Both the position numbers and the translations under genes were made by a program. A DNA stretch of 64,000 bases from an uncultured Roseovarius sp. (GTDB lineage: Bacteria; Pseudomonadota; Alphaproteobacteria; Rhodobacterales; Rhodobacteraceae), in NCBI GenBank assembly GCA_947503145.1, contig CANNCP010000004.1, positions 186,001-250,000 of the forward strand, in the 5' to 3' direction. Under the pieces are notes generated by a model, which ran no database searches, had not been told where the DNA came from, and saw only the letters and a list, made by a program, of their open reading frames with translations. Below, one piece after another: positions 52,427-64,000 of the stretch (positions are counted from its first letter, which is position 1; the number at the start of each line of letters is the position of its first letter).

Positions 52427-52674
52427 GCGGAGCATTAGACATGGAGGTAACGAGGGAGCAAGGTGAAAGAGATGCAGACAGGGTAGTGTCCAGAGTCTTT
52501 CGCACTTTCGATCATGCGACGACGGCCTCTCGTCCGAAGACAGGTGTGAAAAGAACGCCGGGGCATCCGCGAACCCCTGAATTCGCTCCGACATCCCCAG
52601 ATGTGGAAACACACCCGGTCACACGCACGGGCCAGAAAACGCTCATCTGGCCGGCCGGATGCCAATAGCAGAAA

Positions 52675-52694
52675 GGCCCCGCCAAAGCGGGGCC
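52675..52694 (-). terminator. rpoC downstream terminator hairpin GGCCCCGC-TTTG-GCGGGGCC
   Basis: Perfect 8-bp stem followed by TTTCT on the minus strand. Confidence 0.75.
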
Positions 52695-52721
52695 ATTCAA
52701 AGTCTCGTTATACGTCGTTGC

Positions 52722-56957
<4,236 letters not shown>

Positions 56958-56993
56958 CTTGTGACCTTTCAGTTAAGGCAATGCGTTGGGGGC

Positions 56994-57046
56994 GGACCCA
57001 GATTTTTCGCGAAAAACCTGGGTCCTAGAAAATTCGTAGAATTTTC

Positions 57047-57047
<1 letters not shown>
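56994..57047. repeat. two adjacent palindromes in the rpoB-rpoC intergenic spacer
   Basis: GGACCCAGaTTTTTCGCGAAAAAcCTGGGTCC (56994-57025) and AGAAAATTC-GTA-GAATTTTCT (57027-57047). Confidence 0.85.
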
Positions 57048-61183
<4,136 letters not shown>

Positions 61184-61472
61184 GTGTCTGGTCACCTTTC
61201 ATTTCTCACCGGTCATGCGGGCTGTCGGGCTCCAGCTGCGTGACCATTTGAGACGGCGCGTAAGGGTCCATTCATGGCTGTCGTCCCAATGACAGCCTCC
61301 CGACCCAAAACCTCGCCTGAGAAAAACCCCGCATCGCACAGGGCCTCTCTGAGACAGGTTTGGCTGGAGACGGGGTAACCCGCCTCCAGCCTCGCTTTCG
61401 TTCGCGCGCCCGGAATTCATGCAAATTCCGGTCTGTTTCCTGCAAGCAGGAAACAGCAGCGGCGCGCTCCGA

Positions 61473-61850
61473 TTACTTGAGCTCGACTTCGGCGCCAACT
61501 GCTTCCAGCTTGCCTTTCAGCTCGTCGGCTTCTTCCTTCGAGACTTGCTCCTTGACGGCTTTGCCGCCGGCCTCGACCAGGTCCTTGGCTTCTTTCAGGC
61601 CCAGACCGGTGATTGCACGAACCTCTTTGATGACGTTGATCTTCGACGCGCCGGCCGATTTCAGGATAACGTCAAATTCGGTTTGCTCTTCAGCCGCGTC
61701 CGCGCCTGCGTCAGCAGGGCCGGCCATCATCACAGCGCCGCCAGCGGCGGGCTCGATGTCGTACTCATCTTTCAGGATGGTTTTCAGTTCTTGTGCTTCG
61801 AGAAGCGTCAGACCAACGATCTCTTCTGCCAGTTTTTTCAGATCAGCCAT
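61473..61850 (-). CDS. rplL: 50S ribosomal protein L7/L12
   Basis: [68 protein letters not shown]. Confidence 0.98.
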   Translation of the reverse strand: MADLKKLAEEIVGLTLLEAQELKTILKDEYDIEPAAGGAVMMAGPADAGADAAEEQTEFDVILKSAGASKINVIKEVRAITGLGLKEAKDLVEAGGKAVKEQVSKEEADELKGKLEAVGAEVELK

Positions 61851-61923
61851 TTTCTCATGCTTTCCGTATTAGATGTGTTCCAACGCCCGGGTTTCAATGC
61901 CGGTACGGGTACGTTCCAGTTGC

Positions 61924-62442
61924 TTATGCCGCTTCGGCCTTCTCTTCGATGGTCGAAAGGATGCTCGCGATATTAGAAGCAGGTGCGCCAATGGCCCCGG
62001 CAATGTTCGAAGCAGGTGCGCCAATGCAGCTAACGATCTGAGCGATAAGCTCGTCACGCGAAGGCATTTTCGACACAACTTCGACACCGGCCCGGTCCAG
62101 AGCGTTCTCACCCATCGCCCCGCCAAGGATCTCGTATTTCTTGTTATCCTTGGCGAAACCCTCGGACACCTTGGCAGCTGCCACGGGGTCTTCGGAATAG
62201 GTCAGAACGGTCATACCCGTGAGGTAGTCAGCAATGCTTGCGCATGGCTTGCCCTCAAGGGCGATCTTGGCGAGCTTGTTCTTGGCGACGCGAACAGATG
62301 CATCGGCATCGCGCGCACGCGCACGAAGATCCTGCATCTCTGCAACTGTCAGTCCCGCGTAGTGGGCGACCACTACAACGCCAGAGCTTTCGAAGATCTG
62401 GCCGAGTTCCTCGACCACTTTCTCTTTCTGGGCTCTATCCAC
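61924..62442 (-). CDS. rplJ: 50S ribosomal protein L10 (GTG start)
   Basis: [62 protein letters not shown]. Confidence 0.96.
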   Translation of the reverse strand: MDRAQKEKVVEELGQIFESSGVVVVAHYAGLTVAEMQDLRARARDADASVRVAKNKLAKIALEGKPCASIADYLTGMTVLTYSEDPVAAAKVSEGFAKDNKKYEILGGAMGENALDRAGVEVVSKMPSRDELIAQIVSCIGAPASNIAGAIGAPASNIASILSTIEEKAEAA

Positions 62443-62727
62443 AGTTTCACTCCAATTCTGGGGGTCTCCCCCCGGCTCAGTTAAGGGTGCGGCTTGCCGC
62501 GCCCAATCGGGTCCAATTTCAGGGTCCCGAGCCAAGAGATCGCCCGAAGGCAGGTGCCTTCACATGGAAATCTTATCTCGTTCCCCATCTCGGGAAGGAT
62601 TTATTCAGGGTAGATACCCCGAACCCTCCGTCTCGGACAGGACAGGACCGGTCTTCTGGCCCTGCCATCGACGGGAGGACACGCCCCCCGAAGAATTCTC
62701 AGATGGCGGGGTCAGCCCACCACGCAC
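62443..62727 (-). promoter_or_regulatory. probable L10-type ribosomal protein leader between rplA and rplJ
   Basis: 285-nt untranslated spacer at the canonical position, with several potential hairpins and a conserved-looking 3' end GGAGACCCCCAGAATTGGAGTGAAACTGTG. Confidence 0.45.
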
Positions 62728-63423
62728 TCAGCTCAGTTCGTCAGCCACGTTGATGCTGACCGACGGCCCCATTGTCGACGTGAGGCAGATACGCTTCATG
62801 TAGGAGCCTTTGGCGCCCGCAGGCTTGGCCTTGGCCACCGCGCTGATGAAGGCGCGTACGTTTTCAACCAACTGCGCTTCGCCAAACGACGCCTTGCCGA
62901 CGCCCGCATGCACCACACCGGCCTTCTCGGCCTTGAACTGCACCTGGCCGCCCTTGGCATCCTCGACAGCCTGCTTGACGTCCATGGTCACGGTGCCAAC
63001 CTTGGGGTTGGGCATCAGGTTGCGCGGGCCCAGAACCTTGCCCAGGCGTCCGACGATCGGCATCATGTCAGGCGTGGCGATGCAGCGATCAAACTCGATC
63101 TTGCCGCCCTGGACGATTTCCATCAGGTCCTCGGCACCGACGATGTCCGCACCAGCGGACTCGGCTTCTTCGGCCTTGGCGCCGCGGGCAAAAACCGCCA
63201 CGCGCACGGTCTTGCCGGTGCCGTTCGGCAGGCCGACAACGCCGCGTACCATCTGGTCCGCGTGGCGCGGGTCGACGCCGAGATTCAGCGCGATCTCGAT
63301 GGTTTCATCGAACTTGGCAGTAGCGCCGGCCTTGACCAGGGCTACGGCCTCCTCGACACTCACATCATGCTTGCCGACAAAGGCTTCGCGGGCGGCGCGG
63401 GTGCGTTTTCCGATTTTTACCAT
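62728..63423 (-). CDS. rplA: 50S ribosomal protein L1
   Basis: [81 protein letters not shown]. Confidence 0.98.
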   Translation of the reverse strand: MVKIGKRTRAAREAFVGKHDVSVEEAVALVKAGATAKFDETIEIALNLGVDPRHADQMVRGVVGLPNGTGKTVRVAVFARGAKAEEAESAGADIVGAEDLMEIVQGGKIEFDRCIATPDMMPIVGRLGKVLGPRNLMPNPKVGTVTMDVKQAVEDAKGGQVQFKAEKAGVVHAGVGKASFGEAQLVENVRAFISAVAKAKPAGAKGSYMKRICLTSTMGPSVSINVADELS

Positions 63424-63424
63424 C

Positions 63425-63850
63425 TTACTTTACCTCGATGCCCATGGAGCGCGCGGAGCCGACGATGATCTTCATCGCGGATTCGACGTCGTTCGCGTTC
63501 AGGTCTTTCCATTTGGCTTCCGCGATCTCACGGACCTGCTTGACGGAAACGGTGCCCGCAGTGTCGCGGCCCGCTGCCTTGGAACCGGATTTCAGCTTGG
63601 CGGCTTTCAAGATGTAATAGGACGCGGGCGGCGTCTTGATTTCCATCTCGAAGGACTTGTCCTGATAATAGGTGATCACGGTCGGGCACGGGGCGCCCGG
63701 CTCCAGATCCTGCGTTTTGGCGTTGAACGCCTTGCAGAACTCCATGATGTTGATGCCGCGCTGACCCAGGGCGGGTCCGACTGGCGGGCTGGGGTTGGCT
63801 TGCCCGGCTTTCACCTGCAGCTTCATCTTGCCAGCGAGCTTCTTGGCCAT
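63425..63850 (-). CDS. rplK: 50S ribosomal protein L11
   Basis: [47 protein letters not shown]. Confidence 0.98.
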   Translation of the reverse strand: MAKKLAGKMKLQVKAGQANPSPPVGPALGQRGINIMEFCKAFNAKTQDLEPGAPCPTVITYYQDKSFEMEIKTPPASYYILKAAKLKSGSKAAGRDTAGTVSVKQVREIAEAKWKDLNANDVESAMKIIVGSARSMGIEVK

Positions 63851-64000
63851 GAGGCCTCTCCTTTTCATTCAACGGTATCAGGGCGCGCCCCTCTACCTTA
63901 CGGTTGCCGTGGTCCGGTTCGGGTGCCGCGACCCCCTCGCCTCCCACATCGGATGCTCCTTCGCCCCTTGCGGGCCGTTCTCGCATATGTCGTGGGGCGG

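Overview
High-GC alphaproteobacterial chromosome window, Rhodobacteraceae/Roseobacter-like by protein content and gene style. It has two parts. (1) About 1-32 kb is an accessory solute uptake and catabolism region. It holds two polyamine/opine-type ABC transporters with a class III aminotransferase, FAD and GMC oxidoreductases, a LysR and a MocR-type regulator, an enolase-superfamily enzyme and a GABA-type aminotransferase. Next comes a TRAP-transporter catabolic cassette flanked by two decayed IS3-family relics. Last is a ProXVW-like betaine importer operon headed by an unusual DUF1989-GcvT fusion under a divergent LacI regulator. (2) About 32-64 kb is the ribosomal protein / RNA polymerase super-cluster (rplK-rplA-rplJ-rplL-rpoB-rpoC // rpsL-rpsG-fusA-tuf-rpsJ-rplC-rplD-rplW // rplB-rpsS-rplV-rpsC-rplP // rpmC-rpsQ-rplN ... 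rpsE-rpmD), nearly all on the minus strand. This cluster is interrupted at three places (//) by non-ribosomal genes: two putative glycosyltransferases plus an EamA transporter; GNAT plus RsgA; and a putative 2OG-Fe(II) oxygenase. Strong hairpins or terminators sit at these breaks. The most interesting items are: the duplicated 48-bp putative MocR operator; the LacI double operator and DUF1989-GcvT betaine-type operon; the 2OG oxygenase next to L16 and L29; RsgA inside the S10 operon; a compound palindromic (MITE-like) element that supplies a stop codon; and a dispersed REP-like palindrome family. All assignments come from reading the sequence and recalled family knowledge; no searches were run.
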